From Chloroflexi bacterium CFX6 (lineage in GTDB: Bacteria > Chloroflexota > Anaerolineae > Anaerolineales > Villigracilaceae), in the NCBI GenBank assembly GCA_030263595.1, contig SZPG01000040.1, positions 1-33,328 of the forward strand: DNA of 33,328 nt. The letters run 5' to 3'. A program made the position numbers and the translations under genes. Below are positions 14,511-21,267 of this stretch, in pieces (positions within the stretch are counted from its first letter, which is position 1; every line of letters begins with the position of its first letter). The notes beneath the pieces were generated by a model that made no database searches, was not told the DNA's origin, and saw nothing but the letters and a program-made list of their open reading frames with translations.

Positions 14511-14548
14511 GTAGAAAGTGGAAAGTGGAAAGTGGAAAGTAGAGAGTG
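14511..14548 (+). repeat. Short heptad array (GTAGAAA/GTGGAAA, five units)
   Basis: Units GTAGAAA, GTGGAAA x3, GTAGAGA, then GTG. The unit is the same as in the 22-copy array at 3786. It begins 3 nt after the acsA stop codon. Confidence 0.9.
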
Positions 14549-14596
14549 CCTCGCGGACAGGACGGAAGCCGGTTCGTGGGGCATTTTTCGGTACGG

Positions 14597-14602
14597 TATA
14601 AT
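14597..14602 (+). promoter_or_regulatory. -10 box (TATAAT) of the first DUF1684 gene, leaderless
   Basis: A perfect TATAAT ends 7 nt before the ATG at 14610, so the transcript would begin at the start codon. No Shine-Dalgarno sequence is present. The -35 is weak (TTCGTG). Confidence 0.55.
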
Positions 14603-14609
14603 TACCCGC

Positions 14610-15440
14610 ATGGCAACCAAAAGAGACCGGGAATACGAAGAGGAAATCCTCCAATGGCGGGCGATGAAGTACGACGAACTCGTCCGCGAGAATGGCTGGC
14701 TGGCGCTAGCCGGTTTGTACTGGCTGAACGAGGGCAGGAACCTGATCGGTTCGAACCCAATGTGCGAGGTCGTTTTGCCGGAGCGCGCACCCACGTTTAT
14801 CGGCGTGGCTGAACTCAGGGGCGATACCGTCCGCTTCACGGCGGCGGAGGGAGTGCAGGTGAAGGTCAACGCCCGGTTGACGAAGAAGGCAGTCCTGAGG
14901 TCCAGCAAAGACCCGAAGCCCGGTTTCCTCACGTGGAACGAGACGCTGCGGATGGTCGTCCACGAACACGCGGGGAAACGCGCCATCCGCATCTGGGATA
15001 ACGAACGACCGCAGCGCTTCTCGCTCCCGCCCCTGAAATGGTTCCCGATCAATAAGCATTTCCGCTTCCCTGCGCGGTATACGCGTTATAAGAACCCTAA
15101 CACCATGGAGCATCCCGATACATTCGGCGAAATGGTCGAGGACCGCATTGACGGGTACGTCTCTTTTCGGTTCGAGGGGACGACCTATAAACTCGACGCA
15201 AGCGAAACGAAGAGCGGCAAACTCTTCATCAAGTTCCGGGACGAGACCAGCAAAAGGGAATCCTATCCTCCAACCAGGTACTGTTATACCGAACCGGTGA
15301 AGAACGGACGGGTCGCTTTGGATTTCAACCACGCCTACAGTCCGCCCTGCGCCTTTACGGAATACGCCACCTGCATCTTCGCGCCGCCGCAGAACACACT
15401 GCCTTTCCGCGTGGAGGCGGGGGAAATGTATCGGGGATGA
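14610..15440 (+). CDS. DUF1684 family protein, first tandem copy
   Basis: 276 residues. DUF1684 signature blocks: RENGWLALAGLYWLNEG, IGSNPMCEVVLPERAP, FLTWNETLRMVV, AIRIWDNERPQRF, WFPINKHFRFPARYTRY, DGYVSFRFEG, FIKFRDET, and the strongly conserved FNHAYSPPCAFTEYATC. Family members are cytosolic beta-rich proteins of unknown biochemical role. The start at 14610 is fixed by the -10 box 8 nt upstream; the longer frame begins in the heptad array. It is clearly paralogous to the next gene. Confidence 0.85.
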   Translation: MATKRDREYEEEILQWRAMKYDELVRENGWLALAGLYWLNEGRNLIGSNPMCEVVLPERAPTFIGVAELRGDTVRFTAAEGVQVKVNARLTKKAVLRSSKDPKPGFLTWNETLRMVVHEHAGKRAIRIWDNERPQRFSLPPLKWFPINKHFRFPARYTRYKNPNTMEHPDTFGEMVEDRIDGYVSFRFEGTTYKLDASETKSGKLFIKFRDETSKRESYPPTRYCYTEPVKNGRVALDFNHAYSPPCAFTEYATCIFAPPQNTLPFRVEAGEMYRG

Positions 15441-15511
15441 TGTCTTCGCCCCAGACCTCCTCAGGCGGGGAACGGTAACAAAATTGCAAACCTCCAATTC
15501 GATCAAAAGGA

Positions 15512-15517
15512 TATAAT
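15512..15517 (+). promoter_or_regulatory. -10 box (TATAAT) of the second DUF1684 gene, leaderless
   Basis: TATAAT ends 7 nt before the ATG at 15525, the same spacing as in the first copy. AAAGGA at 15505-15510 is too distant to act as a standard ribosome-binding site. Confidence 0.55.
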
Positions 15518-15524
15518 TCTTTTC

Positions 15525-16367
15525 ATGGCAAACAAAGAGTACGTGGATGCTATAGAGAAATGGCGGAAGGAAATGGACACCAACCTGCGCCGCGAAAACG
15601 GCTGGCTGGCGCTGGCGGGTTTGTTCTGGCTTCGCAAGGGTGAGAACGCCATCGGTTCGGATCCCGATTGCGACATTCGGCTTCCCGCCCGCGCGCCGAA
15701 ACGCCTCGGCGTTTTCGAATTCGACGGCAACAACGTGACGCTCGACGTCGAGTCCGATCTGCCGGTCGAGGTCAACGGCATGGCGACGAAAACCGCCCTA
15801 CTGGACGCAGACCAGGAGGACGTGCCGAGTTTCATCACGTTCAACGAGATGCGTATGGTCGTCCTGCGACGCTCGAAGGGGGTTGGGATCCGCCTGTGGG
15901 ATAACGCCAGGGAGGAACGCTTCACCTTCCCGACCCGCGAATGGTTCCCGGTCGAAGAGGAATTTCGCATCCCCGCCGCTTACACCCGCTACGATACCCC
16001 GCGCGTGGTGAAAATGCCCGACATCCTCGGCGCCATCCTCGACGAACGCATGGAGGGCTACGTCGCCTTCGAGTTGAACGGGCGCACCCACGAACTGGTC
16101 GCCAGCGAACTGCCCGATCATCGCCTGTGGATCCAGTTCATGGACCTGACCAACGGTCGCGCGACCTATCCTTCGGGACGGTATCACTACACCGACGCGC
16201 ACGAAGACGGTAAGGTGTTCATTGACTTCAACAAGGCATACAGTCCGCCCTGCGCCTTCACCGACTATGCCACCTGCACCTTCTCGCCGCAGGAGAATCA
16301 TCTACAGGTCGCCATCGAGGCGGGAGAGATTTACCCCGAACACCAGCGTAAACTTCACCGGAAGTAA
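15525..16367 (+). CDS. DUF1684 family protein, second tandem copy
   Basis: 280 residues, alignable along its length with the preceding gene: RENGWLALAGLFWLRKGENAIGS, WDNAREERFTFPTREWFPVEEEF (split here), RIPAAYTRYDTP, EGYVAFELNG and FNKAYSPPCAFTDYATCTF. The two copies have diverged substantially in the middle. This argues for an old duplication with retained, possibly distinct, functions. It has its own leaderless-type promoter and ends at a strong bidirectional terminator. Confidence 0.85.
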   Translation: MANKEYVDAIEKWRKEMDTNLRRENGWLALAGLFWLRKGENAIGSDPDCDIRLPARAPKRLGVFEFDGNNVTLDVESDLPVEVNGMATKTALLDADQEDVPSFITFNEMRMVVLRRSKGVGIRLWDNAREERFTFPTREWFPVEEEFRIPAAYTRYDTPRVVKMPDILGAILDERMEGYVAFELNGRTHELVASELPDHRLWIQFMDLTNGRATYPSGRYHYTDAHEDGKVFIDFNKAYSPPCAFTDYATCTFSPQENHLQVAIEAGEIYPEHQRKLHRK

Positions 16368-16371
16368 AGAG

Positions 16372-16398
16372 AAAAGCGACGCGCGAGGCGTCGCTTTT
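16372..16398. terminator. Bidirectional intrinsic terminator (DUF1684 / ECF operon)
   Basis: AAAAGCGACGC, loop GCGAG, then GCGTCGCTTTT is a perfect 11-bp stem with A-run and T-run on the two sides. It serves the convergent transcripts ending at 16367 (+) and 16413 (-). Confidence 0.88.
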
Positions 16399-16412
16399 GA
16401 TTCAAGCGCCTG

Positions 16413-17252
16413 CTAGATGAACGGGTTGTAGAAGCGGCTATGGTTTACGAACACCGACACGTAAACGGTGGCAATGAGGATCAACGTCGAGACCACCAGG
16501 GCGACGTGATCTGCGCTCGTGAGTTTTTTGGACGTGTACCAGGTGCGGGTCCTGCTCTTGCCAAAGCCGCGCAGATCCATCGCGTTGCTGATGAGTTCCA
16601 CCCTGTCGAGGGAGGAAAAGATCAGCGGTATGACGATAAGCAGGGAGTTCTTGAATCGGTCGGCAAATTTTGCCTTGCGCGAAAGCTCCAGTCCGCGCGC
16701 TTGTTGCGCCTGGCTGATATCGTGATAATCGCGCTGCACGTCGGGAAAGTAACGCAACGTCAGGGAGACGGCGAACGCGGCTTTGTAATTGACGCGGATG
16801 CCGTTCAACGACGAAGCGAACTCGCTGGGGTTGGTCGTCAGCAAAAAGATGATCCCAAGCGGGATGACCGAAAAGTATTTGAAGAATTTAGTCGCCTGGT
16901 AAAAGAGCTGCTCCCACGTCAATTTGTAGTCCCCGTATAAATTGGCAATGTCGTGCCGCGTGCCGTAAATCTTCACGCCCTGTTCCGGGGAGAAGAAGAA
17001 GGAGATCACGGCGTTGGTAATCACGAATATGAGAACGTAGAGGATCATCAAACGAATCTGGGAAAATCGAATCCTCGAAAGCCGCAGAACGGCGACGGAA
17101 AAGACCATCACCGCGAGGATAACGCGGATGTCGTAGGAAAACATCACCGCGAAGGTCAACAGCAAAAAGCAGACCAACTTCGTCAAACCGGAAAGCCTGT
17201 GAATGGGCGAATCCACTGTATTGTACGAAAAGAGCTTCATTTTCGCGTTCAT
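16413..17252 (-). CDS. ecfT: ECF transporter transmembrane subunit (EcfT)
   Basis: 279 residues with about five to six membrane helices (LVCFLLLTFAVMFSY, ILAVMVFSVAVLRL, MILYVLIFVITNAVISFFF, YFSVIPLGIIFLLT, ALVVSTLILIATVYVSVFV). The two cytoplasmic coupling motifs of EcfT are visible: AQQARG near residue 180 and AMDLRGFG near 226, which contact the two ATPases. It is the scaffold of an energy-coupling-factor vitamin importer. Its ATG overlaps the stop of the ATPase gene by 4 nt, so the two are translationally coupled. Confidence 0.92.
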   Translation of the reverse strand: MNAKMKLFSYNTVDSPIHRLSGLTKLVCFLLLTFAVMFSYDIRVILAVMVFSVAVLRLSRIRFSQIRLMILYVLIFVITNAVISFFFSPEQGVKIYGTRHDIANLYGDYKLTWEQLFYQATKFFKYFSVIPLGIIFLLTTNPSEFASSLNGIRVNYKAAFAVSLTLRYFPDVQRDYHDISQAQQARGLELSRKAKFADRFKNSLLIVIPLIFSSLDRVELISNAMDLRGFGKSRTRTWYTSKKLTSADHVALVVSTLILIATVYVSVFVNHSRFYNPFI

Positions 17253-18958
17253 CGGTTCTTCGTCCGCCTTTCGTAATCAATGAATCCCTGGACGAAATGC
17301 GCACCGTCCTTGATGCCTGCCATCTGAGCGAGATTAAACAACGACGTCACCTTCAGGTTCGCCTCTTCGACGATGGACGAATCGGTAAGCACCACGGAAG
17401 CGGGCGCGTCCGCGATCTTTCTTCCGCCTGCCAGGACGATCGCGCGCGGCGTATATTCCAGCATCAAGTGCATGTCGTGGGTGATCATGATGACGGTCAC
17501 GCCCAATTTGTTCACCTCCACCAAAAATTCCATGATCTCGGTGTAATGGCGATAATCCTGCCCGGCGGTCGGTTCGTCGAGGATGAGAATCTTCGGGTCG
17601 AGAACCAGAATGGACGCGATGGTCACGCGCTTTTTTTGTCCGTAACTCAACGCGGAGATGGGCCAGCTCCTGAAGGGAGCCAGCCCGCAAACCTTGAGCG
17701 CTTTTTCCACTCGTTTCGCGATCTGCTCCTCAGGGACATTTCGCAGGCGCAGACCCAACGCGACTTCGTCGTAGATCAACGGCTTGGAAATCATCTGATT
17801 GGGGTTTTGCATCACCAATCCGATGATCTCGGCGCGTTCCTTGATCGTCCTGTTTCTGATGTTCCCCCCCTTGTAAAGGATGGCGCCCCGGTCCTCCCTT
17901 TCAAATCCGCATAACAACTTTGCCAGGGTGGATTTCCCCGCGCCGTTCCTGCCAACGATCGAAATCATTTCGCCTTCACGGATATCGAAATTAATGTCAT
18001 CCAAAATTGGACGCACGCCATCGTACGAAAAAGAGACGTTTTCCATTTTCAAAATGGATGGATTGGCGTTTTGGCGATTGTCGGCTTGGATGGAATCGTG
18101 CCATGCGGTCAGCGCGTCCCGGGATAGTTCGGCATTCAACGTGGTAATGTGTCCCGGCTGCATCCCGCTGGTGACTTTGACGCCTGCGTATTTCAGCGCG
18201 GTGACGTACAGCGGCTCGCGAATTCCATTCTCGGTCAGGATCGTGGAGGCGACAAGTTCGTGAGGATTCATGTCGGCGACGATCCTGCCGTCGTTGATCA
18301 TGAGGACGCGGTCAATGCCCCGGTGCAACACGTCTTCCAGGCGATGTTCGATGATGACGATCGTCTTATGCGATTGCCTGTGAATATCGTCAATGATTTC
18401 GATGGCGGCTTTGCCGGTGGCGGGGTCCAGGTTCGCGAGCGGTTCGTCGAAAAGCAGGATGTCCACGTCGTCAATCATTACGCCAGCGAGCGAGGTGCGT
18501 TGTTTTTGCCCGCCCGACAACTCAAACGGCGACGAATTCAGCAGGTCCTCCATGCCCACCATTGCCGCCACTTTTTTCACCCGTTCCCGCATCTTCACGG
18601 TGGGGACATTATCGTTTTCAAGCGCAAAGGCAATATCTTCGCCAACGGTCAAGCCTACGAATTGCCCATCGGCGTCCTGCAACACTGTGCCGATCGCCTT
18701 CGATAATTTGAAAATGCTTTGCTCTTTGGTTTCCACCCCGTTGATCTTCAAACTGCCCCGAATCTCCCCCTTATAGGAAAATGGAATCAGCCCATTGAGA
18801 CAATGCCCGAGCGTGCTTTTGCCGCTTCCACTGGGACCAACGATCAATATCTTTTCCCCCCGGTAAATCTTCAGATTGATATCGTGTAGGGTCGGCTCGG
18901 ATTGACTGAAGTATTGAAATGAAAAATCCCGGAATTCGATAATTGCCTGTTTGTCCAT
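17249..18958 (-). CDS. ECF transporter double ATP-binding protein (fused EcfA-EcfA', DUF3744 linker)
   Basis: 569 residues containing two complete ABC domains. Domain 1 has Walker A GPSGSGKST, signature LSGGQKQR, Walker B DILLFDEP and the switch histidine in IIEHRLED. Domain 2 has GRNGAGKST, LSYGQKKR, ILILDEP and MITHD. The linker (about 265-320, ENGIREPLYVTALKYAGV...) matches the place of DUF3744 in YkoD-like proteins. It powers uptake with EcfT and the S component. The ATG at 18958 is chosen over TTG at 18988 because the latter lies inside the intergenic hairpin. Confidence 0.92.
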   Translation of the reverse strand: MDKQAIIEFRDFSFQYFSQSEPTLHDINLKIYRGEKILIVGPSGSGKSTLGHCLNGLIPFSYKGEIRGSLKINGVETKEQSIFKLSKAIGTVLQDADGQFVGLTVGEDIAFALENDNVPTVKMRERVKKVAAMVGMEDLLNSSPFELSGGQKQRTSLAGVMIDDVDILLFDEPLANLDPATGKAAIEIIDDIHRQSHKTIVIIEHRLEDVLHRGIDRVLMINDGRIVADMNPHELVASTILTENGIREPLYVTALKYAGVKVTSGMQPGHITTLNAELSRDALTAWHDSIQADNRQNANPSILKMENVSFSYDGVRPILDDINFDIREGEMISIVGRNGAGKSTLAKLLCGFEREDRGAILYKGGNIRNRTIKERAEIIGLVMQNPNQMISKPLIYDEVALGLRLRNVPEEQIAKRVEKALKVCGLAPFRSWPISALSYGQKKRVTIASILVLDPKILILDEPTAGQDYRHYTEIMEFLVEVNKLGVTVIMITHDMHLMLEYTPRAIVLAGGRKIADAPASVVLTDSSIVEEANLKVTSLFNLAQMAGIKDGAHFVQGFIDYERRTKNR

Positions 18959-18983
18959 AAACGCGAATTTGTCAGGTTCATAA

Positions 18984-19014
18984 CACAAGGCTGTTGGGGG
19001 TCAACAGCCTTGTG
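18984..19014 (-). promoter_or_regulatory. Perfect 13-bp intergenic hairpin inside the ECF operon
   Basis: CACAAGGCTGTTG, loop, then its exact complement, lying between the S-component stop (19057) and the ATPase start. No T-run follows on the minus strand, so it is probably an mRNA-processing or stability element. It would leave more S-component than ATPase message. Confidence 0.65.
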
Positions 19015-19056
19015 CGACGACTTGTATGACGCGGCGAAGTGAAAGCAAACGAAAGC

Positions 19057-19614
19057 CTAAGCCTTGCTCAAACTGCCTTTCTTCGTGCGGGTCGCGGCAT
19101 AGGCGATCAGTAAAAGCGTTCCGATCACGCCCACGCTGATGGCGTTCATGATCGCGGCGGTCACGCCCTGGGTGAAGACCAGGTTTACCGGTTCCTGATA
19201 GATGAGAATATCCAACACCGGAGCGACCACGATCCATGCGATGGCGTTGCCGATAACCTGGATCACGTTGAAGGTGACGATGTCCCTGGATTTGAATTCG
19301 CCCTCTTCGACGCTTGTGCGCTTGAAGGCGAACCCAAAGACGAAACCGGCAACGCCGCTGGCAATGACCCAGCTCCACCACGGTGAGCCATATTGAACGG
19401 CGTCGCTGAGGGCATGACCGATGAAGGCGATCAACGCGCCCGCGATCGGTCCGAACAGCGCGGCGAAGAAAGCGCCCAGCCCGTAGGCGGTCTGGAAACT
19501 GGTTTCAGGAACGGGAGAGGGAACCTTGACATACATGAATAGCAACGTGAAGATGGCCGCGCCCAGGCCGGTGGCGACGATCGTTCGGGTACCAACCTTG
19601 AAATACTCGTTCAT
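19057..19614 (-). CDS. ECF transporter substrate-binding S component (UPF0397 family)
   Basis: 185 residues with about five to six membrane helices. Blocks typical of UPF0397 are present: LGAFFAALFGPIAGALIAFIG (split after 20), HALSDAVQYGSPWWSWVIA and GVAGFVFGFAF. S components of this family bind a vitamin-like substrate in the membrane; reported members have been linked to riboflavin or thiamine-precursor uptake, so the ligand cannot be fixed from sequence alone. AGGAG lies 8 nt before the ATG. It heads the operon S component - double ATPase - EcfT and is preceded by a long structured leader. Confidence 0.88.
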   Translation of the reverse strand: MNEYFKVGTRTIVATGLGAAIFTLLFMYVKVPSPVPETSFQTAYGLGAFFAALFGPIAGALIAFIGHALSDAVQYGSPWWSWVIASGVAGFVFGFAFKRTSVEEGEFKSRDIVTFNVIQVIGNAIAWIVVAPVLDILIYQEPVNLVFTQGVTAAIMNAISVGVIGTLLLIAYAATRTKKGSLSKA

Positions 19615-19798
19615 TTTCGATTCTCCTTTTGACGTTGAATTTGTATGCGTCTCTTATTTTACCGCACAACAAGAACGAACTTCGAACCCTCGACGGGCAT
19701 CCACCCGGCTGCCAACCACAACCCAGCCTGAATTTTCGACCACGAGGGGGGAATCGGGCATCGCTTTTTCCTGAGGCGTAGAATTGCGGCAGATTATA
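19615..19798 (-). promoter_or_regulatory. Long leader of the ECF operon with -10 box; possible riboswitch
   Basis: TATAAT on the minus strand (fwd 19793-19798) would give a leader of about 170 nt. It contains inverted segments such as CGGGTGGATGCCCG. An alternative TAAAAT lies at 19656-19661, much nearer the gene. I could not match the leader to the TPP, FMN, cobalamin or preQ1 riboswitch consensus by eye. A ligand-sensing leader would be usual for an ECF operon, but this is inference. Confidence 0.35.
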
Positions 19799-19837
19799 AA
19801 ACAGAAATGGCGTAGCGACCGAAGGGCTTGACACCCA

Positions 19838-19846
19838 TGTTATACT
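19838..19846 (+). promoter_or_regulatory. Extended -10 promoter (TGTTATACT) for the 2H phosphoesterase gene
   Basis: TGT followed by TATACT, 32 nt before the ATG. A TTGACA hexamer lies at 19828-19833 but is too close to pair with this -10. Confidence 0.4.
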
Positions 19847-19878
19847 GATAATGTAAAAGGTTGCACCAGGAGGCAACC

Positions 19879-20448
19879 ATGAGAGCCGCCTTTGCCCTGC
19901 TCGCAAACCCGGAAGTCCACAACGTGGTGCGGAAGTTATCGTGGGAGATCCATCAGAAATACCGCACCGGAACGCGTCACGCCTCCCTGCCCCCGCACAT
20001 TTCGCTCAAACAGCCTTTCCCGGTTTCGGACCTCCCCGCTCTCGAAGGGTACATGGAAGAGTTCGCGAACTCCATCCAGCCCGTTGACGTGTCCCTTGGC
20101 GAAATCCAAGCCGTGCCTGCGTTCTTCGACGGCATGGAATACGGCGTTCTGTGGATAGACGTGGAAGAAACCGACCTCCTGCGGGGATTGCACAACCGCC
20201 TCAACCGTGACCTGAACCTGCGCTTTGGCGACACAGCCGCGGACTACGATGGGGACGCCTATCGCTTCCACATGACCGTGATGATGTGCGGGCAACTCAT
20301 GGACATCTGCCGCAAATATCACAGCGTCATTTCCACCCAGCGAATTGACCTGCGCTACACGGCCAGGGAACTGGCGATGTTCGTCTACGACGAGCCGATC
20401 GGACCGCACAGCGATTCGCTTTGTTACAGGATTTTGCAGATCGGGTAA
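19879..20448 (+). CDS. 2H phosphoesterase / 2'-5' RNA ligase-like protein
   Basis: 189 residues. Two HxS/T motifs define the 2H superfamily: PHISLKQPF in the N-terminal half and YRFHMTVMM in the C-terminal half, placed symmetrically around the active cleft. Members cleave or join 2',3'-cyclic or 2'-5' phosphodiester bonds in RNA. The specific substrate cannot be told. The start at ATG 19879 has a perfect AGGAGG six nt upstream (19868-19873). It is transcribed alone and ends at a strong terminator. Confidence 0.85.
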   Translation: MRAAFALLANPEVHNVVRKLSWEIHQKYRTGTRHASLPPHISLKQPFPVSDLPALEGYMEEFANSIQPVDVSLGEIQAVPAFFDGMEYGVLWIDVEETDLLRGLHNRLNRDLNLRFGDTAADYDGDAYRFHMTVMMCGQLMDICRKYHSVISTQRIDLRYTARELAMFVYDEPIGPHSDSLCYRILQIG

Positions 20449-20457
20449 GTGAAAAGA

Positions 20458-20489
20458 GAACAGCCGCCGTACGGCGGCTGTTCCTTTTT
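20458..20489. terminator. Bidirectional terminator between 2H phosphoesterase and selenoprotein genes
   Basis: GAACAGCCGCCG, TA centre, CGGCGGCTGTTC is a fully palindromic 26-nt stem followed by a run of Ts on the plus strand and CTCTTTTC on the minus strand. It lies between the two convergent stops. Confidence 0.88.
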
Positions 20490-21054
20490 ATTGCAAATAT
20501 TGCGCGAACACTTCCTCGAATTCCTGTTCTGTCGTGTACCCCACCCATTTTTTCAGGACGCCACCGTTCCCATCCAGCAGGTAGACTTCGGGCTGGTAGT
20601 AGAAACCCAGCGCGCGCTGGAAATCGAGGGTGTTCGGGTCGTCCGCGTCCAGATAAACGAATTTGATCCTTCCAAAATACTTTGCTTCGAGCCCATGAAC
20701 CATGGGCGCCATGGCGCGGCAGGTACTTCAGGTGAAGCGGAAGAATTCCACGAACTGCAATCCGCCCGAAGCCAGACTGACCGCGCCCGGGTCGGTGGCT
20801 TCGAGGTCCGGTCCGCGGGAGGTGGCGACGGGAAGAGGCGTGGAAGCCGCGGCCTCCGGTGGCGACTCGGTTGCCGCGCCTACAAAGGGCGTCGCGCTCG
20901 GTTCCACGGCGACGGGGGCGGCTGGTTCCTGCACGGAGGGTTGATCCGCGCCCGGGGCTGCGGTCAAAGCCGCGGGGGCGCACGAAGCCAATAGTACAGC
21001 GATCAGGCTGAGGGTTGGAATGAAGCGGGTTTTCACTAAAGCGTCGGGCATCAT
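20488..21054 (-). CDS. Selenocysteine-containing thioredoxin-like lipoprotein (in-frame UGA)
   Basis: A single 188-codon frame interrupted only by TGA at 20730-20728. Read through, the protein has a signal peptide with lipobox LLASC, an Ala/Pro-rich linker of about 65 residues, then a thioredoxin fold: QFVEFFRFT-U-STCRAMAPM, VYLDADDPNT, a QPEVYLLDG segment at the cis-Pro position, and a C-terminal helix. Residue 109 (U) occupies the first Cys of CxxC, giving UxxC with C112. A 7-bp hairpin GCCCATG-GTT-CATGGGC (20707-20691) starts 21 nt after the UGA, with 27 nt to its loop. This fits bacterial SECIS rules. The expected role is a membrane-anchored extracytoplasmic thiol-disulfide oxidoreductase. 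The alternative is a Cys-to-stop mutation. Confidence 0.85.
20691..20707 (-). promoter_or_regulatory. Candidate bacterial SECIS element
   Basis: GCCCATG pairs perfectly with CATGGGC around a GTT loop. G is the first loop base, and the UGA-to-loop distance is 27 nt. It lies within the coding sequence directly after the UGA, where SelB would bind. A competing self-complementary GCGCCATGGCGC overlaps its 5' side. Confidence 0.7.
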
Positions 21055-21186
21055 CTAATTCCTTTTCAGGTTTGGATACAAGACCCGTTGTAACATGAAA
21101 TCCTTACCCAAATATTAACGCTCCACTCAGGATAGAATTGGAAGTTGGAAACGGATGTTCGTCACGGCAAACCCCGATGTTTATCT

Positions 21187-21215
21187 TTGACCGTTATGAA
21201 ATCCTGGGCTATACT
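21187..21215 (+). promoter_or_regulatory. Sigma-70-type promoter (TTGACC-N17-TATACT) of the Kelch gene
   Basis: The -35 at 21187-21192 and -10 at 21210-21215 have ideal 17-bp spacing, with transcription expected near 21222. It lies 53 nt before the chosen ATG and so excludes the longer upstream reading frame. The spacer closely resembles that of the promoter at 23236. Confidence 0.75.
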
Positions 21216-21267
21216 CCAACCGGGCAAACCAATAATAAAGCAAATCAATGTTTATTTTGGAGTGGAT

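Noticed and set aside
19665..19690. A tRNA T-arm-like GGGTTCGAAG on the minus strand
   Set aside because: The flanking stem does not pair, and no acceptor, D or anticodon arm fits at the right distances.
20488..20712. A separate 74-residue gene downstream of a truncated lipoprotein
   Set aside because: It is in the same frame as the lipoprotein, lacks a ribosome-binding site, and would begin inside the thioredoxin active-site helix. A read-through UGA explains both pieces.
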